Source of the DNA: CAZBBB01 sp964490005
GTDB lineage: Bacteria > Planctomycetota > B15-G4
Direction of reading: 5' to 3'
NCBI GenBank assembly: GCA_964490005.1
Contig: CAZBBB010000003.1
Location: forward strand, 1-64,000
Length of the DNA: 64,000 nt
Part shown: positions 31,386-39,795 of the stretch, piece by piece
Numbering within the stretch: the first letter of the stretch is position 1
How the letters are laid out: each line of letters begins with the position of its first letter
The notes under the pieces: generated by a model
What the model was told of the DNA's origin: nothing
Database searches by the model: none
Seen by the model: the letters and a program-made list of their open reading frames with translations, nothing else
Position numbers and translations under genes: made by a program

Positions 31386-34009
31386 ACGGCCGCGTTCTGA
31401 TCGCTCTCGCCGCGCTCGCGGCCGGTCTCGGTGTCGGCTGGTGGTCGGAAGCCTGGTGGGAACTCCTCGCGCGCTCCGCGGCCGGGGACTCGAGCACATC
31501 GCTCCCGTTCGTGCCGATCGCGTGGGCGTGCGCGGGGCTCGGCGTGCTCGTCGGGCGCCGCGTCGGCGGCGGCACCGAACTCGCAGCCTGCCGCTGGTGG
31601 GGGGGAGCCGCCTTCGTGGCGCTGCTGGGCGCACGCCTCTCGGGCGGCGTCCTGGAGGCTGCCGCACCGGGTGCCGCGGCCTTTTGCGCAGCGGCCGGCC
31701 TGGGGGCCGTCTGCCAAGCGTCGGGATGGTGGTGGGCGGGGCTGGCTGCGGCATGGGGAGCGGGGCCCGAGGTGCTCGGCGCCACGCGCGCATCGGTCGG
31801 GCTGGGCGCCGCTGCGCTGCTCGGCGCCGCGGTCCTGGCCGGCAGCGCATCGACGCCCCGGTGCGACGGACCGACGCGTACGGAGCGCCCCGCGCTCAAC
31901 GAGATCCTGGCGGGCCTGCTCGCCGGAGCGTGCGTGGGATTCGCGGGCACCGTGGTCGTGTCGTGCGCCTGGCAGGCGTCGGTCGTCGGAACCGCGACGC
32001 CGGCGCAGGTCGTCGCTTGGCTCTCGGGCGGCGCCGCACTCGGATGCGCCGCACTCGCGGTCACCCGCGGCGTCGAGGCGCGCGGCGCGCTGGCCGCGTT
32101 GCTCGCGCTCGGAGCCGCCGCCGGCGTGTGGTCGATTGCGCGCGGCGCGGGGCCGCACGTCGCCGCGGCGCTGCTGGGCGGCGCCGGCGGCCTGTGCGTC
32201 GTCCGATCCGCCGGGCCCGCGCTCTTCGGCGGAATGGCCGTCGGTTCGTTGTTCGCGGGCGATCCGCGCAGCCTTGCGCTGCTGCCCGCGTGCGGCACGA
32301 TCGCGGCGGCCGCCGCGGCGCTGTGCGCGGGTCGGCCGCGGGCGGGGACGGCCGTGCGCAGGCCGCGGCTCGTACTGCTGCTCGCGTCGTTGCTCGCGCT
32401 GCCGACACCTTGGTTGCTCCCCGCGCCGGTGCCGTTCCCCCGTGGAGACCTCGCCGGCCGCTACGACGGCTCCGCGGGTGTTCCCAGCATCGACTCCGAG
32501 GTCCGGATCGACGGCTATGCGGGTCTGGACTCGCGCGCACTGCAACCGATCGCGTTCCGTGCCGGGCGCCTGGCAGCGGCGATGCACCCGGCGGCGCGGT
32601 CCGTCGTCAGCCTGTCCACCGTCGACGGCGCGGCGGTCGCGGGACTGCTGGCCTCCACGGGCGCGGCACGGCAGGTCTGCGTGGTGTCGCCGGCCTTCGA
32701 GACCTGGGCGCAAGCCCGGCGCACGGCCGCCGCCGCCGCCGCGGGCGGATCCGTCGCCGAGATCGTCGGGGGCGACGAACTCGACTGGCTCTCGCGGCAC
32801 GAGGCCGCCTGGGACCTGGTCGTGATCGGCCCGCCCGATCCTCCGCGGCGCGACGAGTCGCGTCGCCACGGCCGGGCGTTCGCCCAGGCGGTACGGCGGG
32901 CGCTGGCCGCCGACGGCGTCGCCGTGCAGTGGTACGCATTGGCGAACATGGACTGGCCGGCGTTCCAGGCGGCCGCCTCCGCGTGGCTCCGGGTCTTCCC
33001 GGATGCGCGCGCCTTCGTGGCCTCGCCCGGGGGCGCTGCGCCCCTCGTCGCGCTGGTCGGCGGGCTGAGCGGCGGCCTGCCGGATGCCGCAGCCGTCGAT
33101 GCGCTGCTGGGCGCCCGCCCGAGCCCCTCGGGCCCGAGCGCGGCGGTCGATGTCCATGACGTTTATCTCGCCGACGCCTGGAGCCTGGCGCGCGCCGCGC
33201 GCGCCGGCGAAGACGCCGAGGAGCCGGTCGTGTCGTGCTGGCGCGATCCGTCATCCGGTCGTCAGCCCTCGCCGCAGCGGGCGGCAAGGAATCTGCGCCT
33301 GCTTGCGGCGCTGGCGGCGCCGCTGGAGACCGCATCGCTCGCGGTCCGGCCGGCCGACGAGAAGGACGACCGGCGACTCGGTGCGGAACTCACGGCCCGC
33401 TCGGCGGCCCTCGTGGCGCTGCTGCACGCCGCGGCCGCCGGCATCGAGCTGGAGGCTGCCGTCGACGGCGCGCTCTCGCCGGACCGCGTCTCGGCGCTCG
33501 AGGCGGAACTCCACTCGGCGCTGCTCGCCGGGTGGGCCGCCGCGGGAGGCCATCTCGACGTGCGCGACGCGCTGCTCGAGCGCTCGCTGCGGCTCACGCG
33601 CGATGACCGCTGGCAGGCGGCCGCCGCGCTGCTCGACGGCGCCGGGCGCGTGCATCCCGACGGCAGGCTGCTCGGATTGCAGTGCCTCGTGCTGCTCGAA
33701 CTCGGCGACGTGGAGCGCTCGCTCGAGGTCGGACTGCGGGCGCGGGATCTCGCGTCGGAGGACCGCACGGTGCTGGTGAATCTCGGCAGCGCGCTCGTGC
33801 ACGCCGGCCGCGACGAGGAGGGCCGGCAGGTGCTGCTCGCTGCGCGCCGCGCGTACGCGCCGCGGCCACTCCCCGCGCAGGCGGGCGCCGCCCTCGACGT
33901 CCTCGAGCGCGCGCCCGGCGCGGTTCAGGCCGCGACCCGACTGCTCGAGCGCCTCCCTCCGGGCGACCGCTGGAAGGACGTGCTCCGCCGCCTGCTGAGC
34001 GACGCTTAG
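31379..34009 (+). CDS. Multi-TM protein with degenerate spermidine-synthase-like domain and TPR tail
   Basis: 876 residues from GTG 31379, overlapping the end of folC by seven bases. Residues 1-345 have about eleven hydrophobic helices. Residues ~375-560 follow the layout of a spermidine-synthase/methyltransferase fold ('RSVVSLSTVDGAAVAGLLAS', 'AWDLVVIGPPDPPRRDE', 'GVAVQWYALANMDWPAFQAAASAWLRVFPDARAFV'), but the GxGxG cofactor loop and acidic residues of active enzymes are missing. After a linker, ~700-870 contain TPR-like pairs ('DDRWQAAAALLDGAGRVHPDG', 'ASEDRTVLVNLGSALVHAGRDEEG'). Membrane-fused spermidine-synthase proteins are widespread in planctomycetes; none with known function matches. 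Its stop codon interlocks with that of the convergent gene (34006-34009). Confidence 0.75.
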   Translation: MLNGRVLIALAALAAGLGVGWWSEAWWELLARSAAGDSSTSLPFVPIAWACAGLGVLVGRRVGGGTELAACRWWGGAAFVALLGARLSGGVLEAAAPGAAAFCAAAGLGAVCQASGWWWAGLAAAWGAGPEVLGATRASVGLGAAALLGAAVLAGSASTPRCDGPTRTERPALNEILAGLLAGACVGFAGTVVVSCAWQASVVGTATPAQVVAWLSGGAALGCAALAVTRGVEARGALAALLALGAAAGVWSIARGAGPHVAAALLGGAGGLCVVRSAGPALFGGMAVGSLFAGDPRSLALLPACGTIAAAAAALCAGRPRAGTAVRRPRLVLLLASLLALPTPWLLPAPVPFPRGDLAGRYDGSAGVPSIDSEVRIDGYAGLDSRALQPIAFRAGRLAAAMHPAARSVVSLSTVDGAAVAGLLASTGAARQVCVVSPAFETWAQARRTAAAAAAGGSVAEIVGGDELDWLSRHEAAWDLVVIGPPDPPRRDESRRHGRAFAQAVRRALAADGVAVQWYALANMDWPAFQAAASAWLRVFPDARAFVASPGGAAPLVALVGGLSGGLPDAAAVDALLGARPSPSGPSAAVDVHDVYLADAWSLARAARAGEDAEEPVVSCWRDPSSGRQPSPQRAARNLRLLAALAAPLETASLAVRPADEKDDRRLGAELTARSAALVALLHAAAAGIELEAAVDGALSPDRVSALEAELHSALLAGWAAAGGHLDVRDALLERSLRLTRDDRWQAAAALLDGAGRVHPDGRLLGLQCLVLLELGDVERSLEVGLRARDLASEDRTVLVNLGSALVHAGRDEEGRQVLLAARRAYAPRPLPAQAGAALDVLERAPGAVQAATRLLERLPPGDRWKDVLRRLLSDA

Positions 34010-34791
34010 GAGCGGGGGCCGCGGCGGCGCGACTCGGCGCGCGGGCGTCCGCCCAGACGGACGACCGTCTGCGCGCTGCCACGGAGCGCTTCGACCTCGG
34101 CGGCCGTCAACGGGCGCGTCTCGCCCGGCCGCAGGCGGCCGAGTTCGACGGGACCGATCGAGAGCCGGATCAGGCGCCGAACTTCGTGGCCGAAGCGCGC
34201 GAACACGCGGCGGATCTCGCGCTTCTTGCCTTCGGTGAGCATCACGCGCAGCACGCTCTTCGTGCGGCCGGGGCGCACCATCTCGATGCTGATGGCTCCC
34301 GTGCGTCCCTCGGCCAGCCAGATGCCGTGACGCATCTTCTCGAGCGCCGATTCCTCCGGTTGGCCCTCGACCTCCACCTGGTAGACCTTGCGGATGCCGA
34401 AGCGCGGGTGCGTCACGAGGTGGCAGAGTTCGCCGTCGTTCGTGAGCAGGATCGCGCCCTCGCTGTCCACGTCGAGGCGGCCGATCGTGTACAGGCGCCG
34501 ATCGCGCATGTTCGCCGGCGCGTAGTCGATCGCCCGCAGCGTCCCGGCGCGGGTCGTCGCGCTGCAGATCGCGCCCCGGGGCTTGTTCAGCAGGACGTGC
34601 AGCGAGCGCTGGACGTTTAGGCGCTCGCCGTCGCACTTGATCGTCTGCGTGTCGGGGTCCACCTGCACGCCGAGCTGCGTCACCACGCGTCCGTCGATCT
34701 CGACGCGCCCCTGGCGGATGATGTTCTCGCACTCGCGGCGGCTGGCGACACCGGCCGCCGCCATGAGCTTCTGCAGTCGCTGCTTCGCCAT
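34006..34791 (-). CDS. RsuA/RluB-family rRNA pseudouridine synthase
   Basis: 261 residues. An N-terminal S4 RNA-binding domain ('QRLQKLMAAAGVASRRECENIIRQGRVEIDGRVV', 4-37) is followed by the synthase domain with the catalytic Asp107 in 'YTIGRLDVDSEGAILLTNDGELCHLVTHP'. 'HVLLNKPRGAICS', 'KVYQVEVEG' and 'LTEGKKREIRRVFARFGHEVRRLIRLSIG' are classic RsuA-family motifs. The domain order and length match RluB, which modifies U2605 of 23S rRNA, but RsuA and RluF are close relatives and the site cannot be read from sequence. ATG 34791 shares one base with the manA stop (TGATG). Confidence 0.92.
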   Translation of the reverse strand: MAKQRLQKLMAAAGVASRRECENIIRQGRVEIDGRVVTQLGVQVDPDTQTIKCDGERLNVQRSLHVLLNKPRGAICSATTRAGTLRAIDYAPANMRDRRLYTIGRLDVDSEGAILLTNDGELCHLVTHPRFGIRKVYQVEVEGQPEESALEKMRHGIWLAEGRTGAISIEMVRPGRTKSVLRVMLTEGKKREIRRVFARFGHEVRRLIRLSIGPVELGRLRPGETRPLTAAEVEALRGSAQTVVRLGGRPRAESRRRGPRS

Positions 34792-35732
34792 CAGGGGGCC
34801 TCCACGGCGAGCAGTTCGAGGTCGCGGCCCGCGACGCGGGCCGACCCGACCGTGAACACGGTGTCGCCGGCGGCGAGATGCAGCTCGTCCGCGCCGGCGC
34901 GCAGCGTACCGCGTCCCGCGAGCACGGTCAGGATCGCCCAACGGCCCACGGGCTGCAGCGCGACCTCCGAGCGCACGCGCGCGTGGCCGAGCGTGAAGGC
35001 CCGGCAGCGGATCAGCGCGTTCCACGCGTCATCGACGTCGGGCGCGCGCCGCACGCCTTCCGGGGCGTGGTCGCGGCAGGCCTGCGACGCCCGATCGAGA
35101 TGCACCGGCCGCCCGCGGCCCCAGTCGTGGATGCGCCAGGTCGTGTCCGAGTTCTGCTGGATCTCGAACAGGGTCACCCCGGGGCCGATGGCGTGGACCG
35201 TGCCGGCGGGGACGAGCAGCGCGTCGCCCACGCCGACGGGCACGCGCCGCAGCAGCCGCTCCACCTCACCGTCCGGCGCACCCGCCGCCACGCGCGCCAG
35301 CAGCTCGGCGCAGCGCGTGCCGGCGGCCGTCCCGAGGTAGACGCAGGAGTCGGCGTCGGCCTCGACCACGAACCAGGCCTCCGTCTTGCCGCGTGCGAGT
35401 CCCTGCCGCCGCGCCACCTCGTCATCGGGATGGACCTGCACCGACAGCACGTCGCGCGCGTCGAGGAACTTGACGAGCAGCGGGAAGGACTCCGGTGCCG
35501 GGCAATGCAGCGCGGCGCCCTCCCGCCGCAGCCAGTCGGCGAAGGCCAGGGGGCGGTCGCGCAGACGCGACGGCGCCGACGCATGGCAGCTCGCGAGCCA
35601 CCACTCGCCGACCGCCGTGCCGCGCGGCGCCGACGGGGGAGCCCAGCCGAAACGCTCCGCGATGCGCGTGCCGCCCCAGGGACGCACGACGGGCTCGGGG
35701 GCCAGGTGGAAGGCGCAGGCGGCGCTCATCAT
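34791..35732 (-). CDS. manA: Class I mannose-6-phosphate isomerase
   Basis: 313 residues, in the short bacterial class I group. The enzyme interconverts fructose-6-P and mannose-6-P, feeding GDP-mannose and thus surface glycans. The zinc ligands are visible: Q99 and H101 in 'LSVQVHPDDEVA', E118 in 'GKTEAWFVVE', and H180 in 'LVPAGTVHAIG'. 'LLVKFLDARDVLS' and the C-terminal 'WAILTVLAGRGTL...AAGDTVFTVGS' complete the cupin fold. It is downstream of a small acidic ORF and upstream of, and overlapping with, the pseudouridine synthase gene. Confidence 0.93.
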   Translation of the reverse strand: MMSAACAFHLAPEPVVRPWGGTRIAERFGWAPPSAPRGTAVGEWWLASCHASAPSRLRDRPLAFADWLRREGAALHCPAPESFPLLVKFLDARDVLSVQVHPDDEVARRQGLARGKTEAWFVVEADADSCVYLGTAAGTRCAELLARVAAGAPDGEVERLLRRVPVGVGDALLVPAGTVHAIGPGVTLFEIQQNSDTTWRIHDWGRGRPVHLDRASQACRDHAPEGVRRAPDVDDAWNALIRCRAFTLGHARVRSEVALQPVGRWAILTVLAGRGTLRAGADELHLAAGDTVFTVGSARVAGRDLELLAVEAP

Positions 35733-35783
35733 CGCTCCGGGGTCCCGGCGCGTCCGTGTCCGGGCGCGCCGCGGGCGTGGAGC

Positions 35784-35933
35784 CTAGAGCGAGCGGCTGA
35801 TCTGGTCCAGCAGTCTCATGAGCGCGGCGTCGTACGCGGGCTCGGAGATGTCCTCGTCGGCAACCCATTCCCGCCAGCGTGCTTCGCGGAAGTCTGGATC
35901 GTCGCTCGGATCGAACTCGGGGAGTTCGCTCAT
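35784..35933 (-). CDS. Small acidic ORF (49 residues)
   Basis: ATG 35933 to TAG 35784 encodes 'MSELPEFDPSDDPDFREARW' then 'REWVADEDISEPAYDAALMR' and 'LLDQISRSL'. It is strikingly acidic at the N-terminus with a predicted amphipathic helix at the end, contains two Trp, and fits neatly between rsmD and manA, 51 bases before manA. Composition unlike random translation of this GC-rich DNA (few Ala/Arg/Gly, many Asp/Glu) supports coding. A run of C precedes the ATG and there is no clear ribosome site. No function known; it could be a small regulatory or adaptor protein. Confidence 0.6.
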   Translation of the reverse strand: MSELPEFDPSDDPDFREARWREWVADEDISEPAYDAALMRLLDQISRSL

Positions 35934-36060
35934 GGGGGGGGCGAGGCCTTGAGTCGTGGGTGCACGTCGCAGGTGAGGTCGCGGCCGATCGCGGGGCGAG
36001 GGCCACCGACACTATCGAAGTCCGCGCGACCGGACTTGAACACGTTGCACGCGAGTCGCG

Positions 36061-36633
36061 TCAACCCGGATCGGAGCGCCCGTAGACGCAGACGGCGCTC
36101 GTGCCGTACTCGCGGCGACGCAGCATTGACAAGTCAAGCAGCCGCTGCGGCGAGAGCCGCGCGACGGGCGTTTCGATCGCGAGGCAGGCGTGCGCGGCGA
36201 GCACGCCCGGCGCCGCGAGCGACGGCGGCACGGGGTGCAGGTCGGCGAAGGGCGGATCGGCGAGCACGAGATCGAACCCGGCCGGAGGTGGAGCGAAGCG
36301 CATGACGTCGGCCACCAGCACCGTCGCTTCGGGCACCTGCAGGCCGGCCGCGGCGAGATTGGCGCGCAGCGCGGCGAGCGCGCGCGGGTCGCGTTCGACG
36401 AAGGTCGCCGCGGCGGCCCCGCGGCTCAGCGCCTCGATGCCGAGCGCGCCCGAGCCCGCGTACAGATCGAGGACGCACGCGCCCTCGACGCGCGCTCCGA
36501 GCATCCCGAAGAGCGCCTCGCGGACCATCGCGCGGGTGGGGCGCGTGACCCGACCGGCGGCGACCTCGAGGCGCAGTCCCTTGAAGCGGCCGGCGATGAT
36601 GCGCGGCGCCGTCGGCGGGGGGGATCGATTCAA
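36061..36633 (-). CDS. rsmD: 16S rRNA (guanine966-N2)-methyltransferase RsmD
   Basis: 190 residues from a TTG start. RsmD methylates G966 of 16S rRNA late in 30S assembly. The N-terminus 'PRIIAGRFKGLRLEVAAG...TRPTRAMVREALFGMLG' is diagnostic. The SAM-binding motif 'VLDLYAGSGALGIEALSRGAAAATFVERD' and the catalytic 'FDLVLADPPFADL' (DPPY/F) follow. The reading frame is open further upstream, but those residues look like noise and would run into the divergent gene at 36713. The TTG at 36633 gives 'MNRSPPPTAPRIIAGRF', close to the usual 'MRIIAG' start. Start choice moderately sure; identity very sure. Confidence 0.9.
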   Translation of the reverse strand: MNRSPPPTAPRIIAGRFKGLRLEVAAGRVTRPTRAMVREALFGMLGARVEGACVLDLYAGSGALGIEALSRGAAAATFVERDPRALAALRANLAAAGLQVPEATVLVADVMRFAPPPAGFDLVLADPPFADLHPVPPSLAAPGVLAAHACLAIETPVARLSPQRLLDLSMLRRREYGTSAVCVYGRSDPG

Positions 36634-36712
36634 AAGAGGCGGGCCGAGGGGGTAGCGTGGGCGATTCGCGACGATACCAGCCGCGCCCCGCAACCCGAGT
36701 CCGCCCGCCGCC

Positions 36713-38224
36713 ATGGATCCCGCTCCCGCTTCGCCGCCGCCGCGCCGTCGCGCGGACGTCGTCGTCAGCCTGGGGCGCGAGGATCGCCGGCGCCTCGCCG
36801 CCGCGCGGGCGGCCCGCTCGGTCACCGTCTATCTGATCGTCGCCGGCGGGCTGCACGCGGTCCTCATCGGTTGGTGGTTCGCCGGCTACCTCGCCGGTGC
36901 GGACGCGGTCGAGACGCGCACGCTGAGCGCCACGCTCGACGACCCGCCGCCGCTCGAGGAACTGGTCCCGGAGCCGGCGCCCGAGCCCGAGATCGAACCG
37001 CCGCCCGTCGTGCACGAGGAGGTCGTGGTCGAGCAGCCCGACGTCGACGAGGCCAGGGACGATGTCGAACTCGTCACGGCCCCGGTCGACCTGATCGGCC
37101 TCGGGGGACGCGGCGGGGGCGGCGGCGGCGGCAGGCGCTCGGCGCTGTCCGACGTCCCGGTGCCGATCGAGGCCGCGGGGGCCGGCGGCTCGCCGTTCCG
37201 GTCCTTCGTCGAGGACCTGCGCGCGCGCGGCATGGACGTGGCCTTCGTCATCGACGCGACGGCGAGCATGGATCGCTTCATCACGCGGGCGCGGGCGACC
37301 ATCGACGACATCATCGGCGACCTCGCGACGGTCGTTCCGGACCTGCGCCTCGGGCTCGTCGCCTACCGCGACACGACCGACGACTGGCTCACGCAGAGCG
37401 TGCAGCTCACCGACGACCGCTACCAGATCCACAACTTCCTGATGGACCTGGACGCCAAGGGTGGCGGCGACTTCGAGGAGGCCGTCGACGCCGGCCTGCG
37501 CGTCGCGATGGAAGGGCTGAGCTGGCGGTCGGGGGCGCGGCGCGTGATCATCCTCGTCGGCGACGCTCCGCCCCACGGCGCCGACGAGTCGGCGGTGCTC
37601 GGCCTCGTGCGGGGCTTCGCACGCGACGCCAACTCCGCCGTGAACGTGCTCTTCACGGGCGTCGATCCCGACGCGGAGCCGACCGAGCGGGAGCAGCAGG
37701 CGCGCTCGTACTTCGACCGCCTCGCGCGCGCCGGCGAGGGGCTGCTCGCGGATCTCGTCGCCGACCGCGACAGCCTGCGCGAGCGCATCCTCGACGCGAG
37801 CTTCGGCACGCTCTACGGGGCCGAACTCCGCGACCTGCTCGAACACCGCCGCTCGGACGGGCGCCGCCAGCGCATCGTCGAGGAACGCGTGAAGGCCGGC
37901 AACCGCAAATGGTTGCTGCAGGAGCTCGGCGATCTGCCGGTGTATCCCGCGATCGTCGAGGGCTGCGTCATGCTCTTCGATCGCAGCGTCGCCGAGCGCG
38001 CCGTCGCGCTGCTCTCCGACGAAACGCTGGCCGTGGCCGTGCGCTCGGCGGCCCTGCACGTGCTCAAGAAGACGCTCGTGCCCGGCCTGGCGCTGGACGT
38101 GACGCGCCCCTTGGCCGAGCAGCAGTCGGCCCTCGCCCGGCTGCGTCGCGAACTCGAGCGGATGGCCGGTCCGCGCCCGCCGCCCGCGCCGCTGCCCGGA
38201 GCACCGCCGCCGCCGGGGCGCTGA
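36713..38224 (+). CDS. TonB-like anchored von Willebrand A domain protein
   Basis: 503 residues. After a basic N-terminus one TM helix ('SVTVYLIVAGGLHAVLIGWWFAGYL', about 36-60) is followed by a Pro/Glu-rich spacer ('EELVPEPAPEPEIEPPPVVHEE') as in TonB, then a Gly run, and a VWA domain from about 165. The MIDAS site reads 'DVAFVIDATASMDRFI' (DxTxS), with 'VAYRDTTDD' and 'IILVGDAPPHG'. The last ~120 residues are helical, ending in Pro-rich sequence. VWA domains bind partners through a metal; the TonB-like architecture suggests a protein that reaches across the periplasm. Divergent from rsmD. The N-lobe of the spacer is clearly low in complexity. Confidence 0.8.
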   Translation: MDPAPASPPPRRRADVVVSLGREDRRRLAAARAARSVTVYLIVAGGLHAVLIGWWFAGYLAGADAVETRTLSATLDDPPPLEELVPEPAPEPEIEPPPVVHEEVVVEQPDVDEARDDVELVTAPVDLIGLGGRGGGGGGGRRSALSDVPVPIEAAGAGGSPFRSFVEDLRARGMDVAFVIDATASMDRFITRARATIDDIIGDLATVVPDLRLGLVAYRDTTDDWLTQSVQLTDDRYQIHNFLMDLDAKGGGDFEEAVDAGLRVAMEGLSWRSGARRVIILVGDAPPHGADESAVLGLVRGFARDANSAVNVLFTGVDPDAEPTEREQQARSYFDRLARAGEGLLADLVADRDSLRERILDASFGTLYGAELRDLLEHRRSDGRRQRIVEERVKAGNRKWLLQELGDLPVYPAIVEGCVMLFDRSVAERAVALLSDETLAVAVRSAALHVLKKTLVPGLALDVTRPLAEQQSALARLRRELERMAGPRPPPAPLPGAPPPPGR

Positions 38225-38233
38225 GCCGTCGCT

Positions 38234-39754
38234 TCAGCGCCTGCCGTAGTCGAGCACCGGCGGCTGGCTGGCCGCCCAGGCCCGCCAGGCGGATTCGACC
38301 TCGGTGCTGCTCGTCGCGAAGGCCTCGGCGAAGGCGGCGTCGTGCAGCACGGAGGGGTCGCGCCGGTCGGCGTCCGCGTCGCGCCCGTAGGCCGCGACAT
38401 ACAGCCGGAGCTCGGCGGATCGCGACGAGAGCAGATAGTCCAGGAAGCTCCAGCAGACCGCGAGTTCGCGGCTGTCGAGGCGAGAGAGAGGCTGGCGCAG
38501 CACCTCGCGCAGATCCGGAATCTCCGCCTGGCGGCGCTCGTCGCTCAGGACGTTCACCCACGCCGTGTAGTCCTCCCAACCGGGCACGAAGGGCTCGACC
38601 GGGCGGCCGCCCTCGTCGACCGGCGCCGAGCCCATCGAAATCGTCGCGTAGCGGTTCACGCGGCCCTCGAGACGCGTCGTCCACGCCCCTTCGAGCCAGC
38701 CCGGGATCGGCCGGGACCCGAAGGACTGCTGCACGAGGATGCGCGCGTAGTGGTGGACGAGCAGGCCGAGCCGCGCTTCGGTCGGATGGCCCGTGTGCAG
38801 GACATGGTCACCTTCGGCGACGACCACGATCAGCGACTGCGGCCAGAGCAGCGCGTAGTTCGTTCGCGAACGCCAGCGTTCGCGCTGTGCATGTGCCAGC
38901 GGGTAGCGCTCGATGAAGCCGGGCTCGTGCAGGCGTTGCATCGCGGCGGCGTCGGGCGGCAGCAGGATCGGCACCCACGACGCCTGCAGGCGCGCGCCGG
39001 TCTCCTCGTCCGGCGGCAGCGCCTCGAGGAACAGGGCCTCGGCGCGTTCGAGACCGAGGCGCAGCGCCGCGGTCGCGTCCTCGGGCAGACTCGCGAACAG
39101 CGTGAAGCGCCCGCTCTCGGTGGCCTGCACGGGCGACCCGAAGATCAAGGGCAGCGCGTCGAGCGCCGCGCGCGTCTCCGCGGTGCGCGGCGGCAGCCAC
39201 TCGTCGCCGTGGCGCACGAGCCCCCGCCGCCGCATGACCTCGTCTTCAGAACGCCAGGCTCCGTCGTCGTAGATCAACCCCTCGGCGCGTCGCGCGGCGG
39301 CGTGCTCGGCGACCCAGGCGGCGAGTTCGTCGGGATCCATCCAGCGTCCGTCGAGCCGCACGCGCCCCAGCAGTTCGTTGGCCAGGGGATGCTCGGGATC
39401 CACGGCGAGCACGTCGCGCAGCAGCGCCTGCCGGTGCTTCGTCAGCCCCTGCTCGGCCGCCCAGTCCGAGAGCTCGAGCAGGCCGTCGACATCGTCGTCC
39501 CGCAACGCGGCACGACGGGCCTCGACCTCCTCGGCCGGCGTGCGCTTCTCCTCGATGCGCGCGATCTTCGCCAGGTCGACCTTGAGGGTGCCGAAGCTCG
39601 ACTCGACCGTCAGCTCGGTCGCGGTGCGCGCGACGATGCGTCCCTCGAGGCGGCGGCCATCCTTGAAGTGGATGATGTCCGCCCGTGCGGCGGGCGCGGC
39701 CAGCGCGAACAGCACGAGCATCCGGACGGCGGTCTGGGGGCGGCCTGCGTGCAT
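38234..39754 (-). CDS. Secreted protein with degenerate MA-type peptidase-like domain
   Basis: 506 residues. ATG 39754 has GGGAGAG at good spacing; a second ATG at 39721 would also leave the signal peptide ('MLVLFALAAPAARAD'). The first mature segment 'IIHFKDGRRLEGRIVARTATELTVESSFGTLKVDLAKIARIEE' region is an SH3-like barrel common in planctomycete exported proteins. A helical middle (70-200) leads to a domain with 'LGLLVHHYARILVQQSF...IPGWLEGAWTTRLEG', which follows the MA-clan metallopeptidase pattern HExxH...P.WL.EG but has HHYAR instead of HExxH. So no activity is expected. Convergent with the VWA gene nine bases away. Confidence 0.72.
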   Translation of the reverse strand: MHAGRPQTAVRMLVLFALAAPAARADIIHFKDGRRLEGRIVARTATELTVESSFGTLKVDLAKIARIEEKRTPAEEVEARRAALRDDDVDGLLELSDWAAEQGLTKHRQALLRDVLAVDPEHPLANELLGRVRLDGRWMDPDELAAWVAEHAAARRAEGLIYDDGAWRSEDEVMRRRGLVRHGDEWLPPRTAETRAALDALPLIFGSPVQATESGRFTLFASLPEDATAALRLGLERAEALFLEALPPDEETGARLQASWVPILLPPDAAAMQRLHEPGFIERYPLAHAQRERWRSRTNYALLWPQSLIVVVAEGDHVLHTGHPTEARLGLLVHHYARILVQQSFGSRPIPGWLEGAWTTRLEGRVNRYATISMGSAPVDEGGRPVEPFVPGWEDYTAWVNVLSDERRQAEIPDLREVLRQPLSRLDSRELAVCWSFLDYLLSSRSAELRLYVAAYGRDADADRRDPSVLHDAAFAEAFATSSTEVESAWRAWAASQPPVLDYGRR

Positions 39755-39795
39755 GCGCGTCTCTCCCGGTTCCGCCGGGTATCTTGGGCCCCTGC

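Noticed and set aside
37090..37140. Glycine-encoding GC run in the VWA gene as a repeat element
   Set aside because: It is a simple Gly linker between the TonB-like spacer and the VWA domain, not a dispersed repeat.
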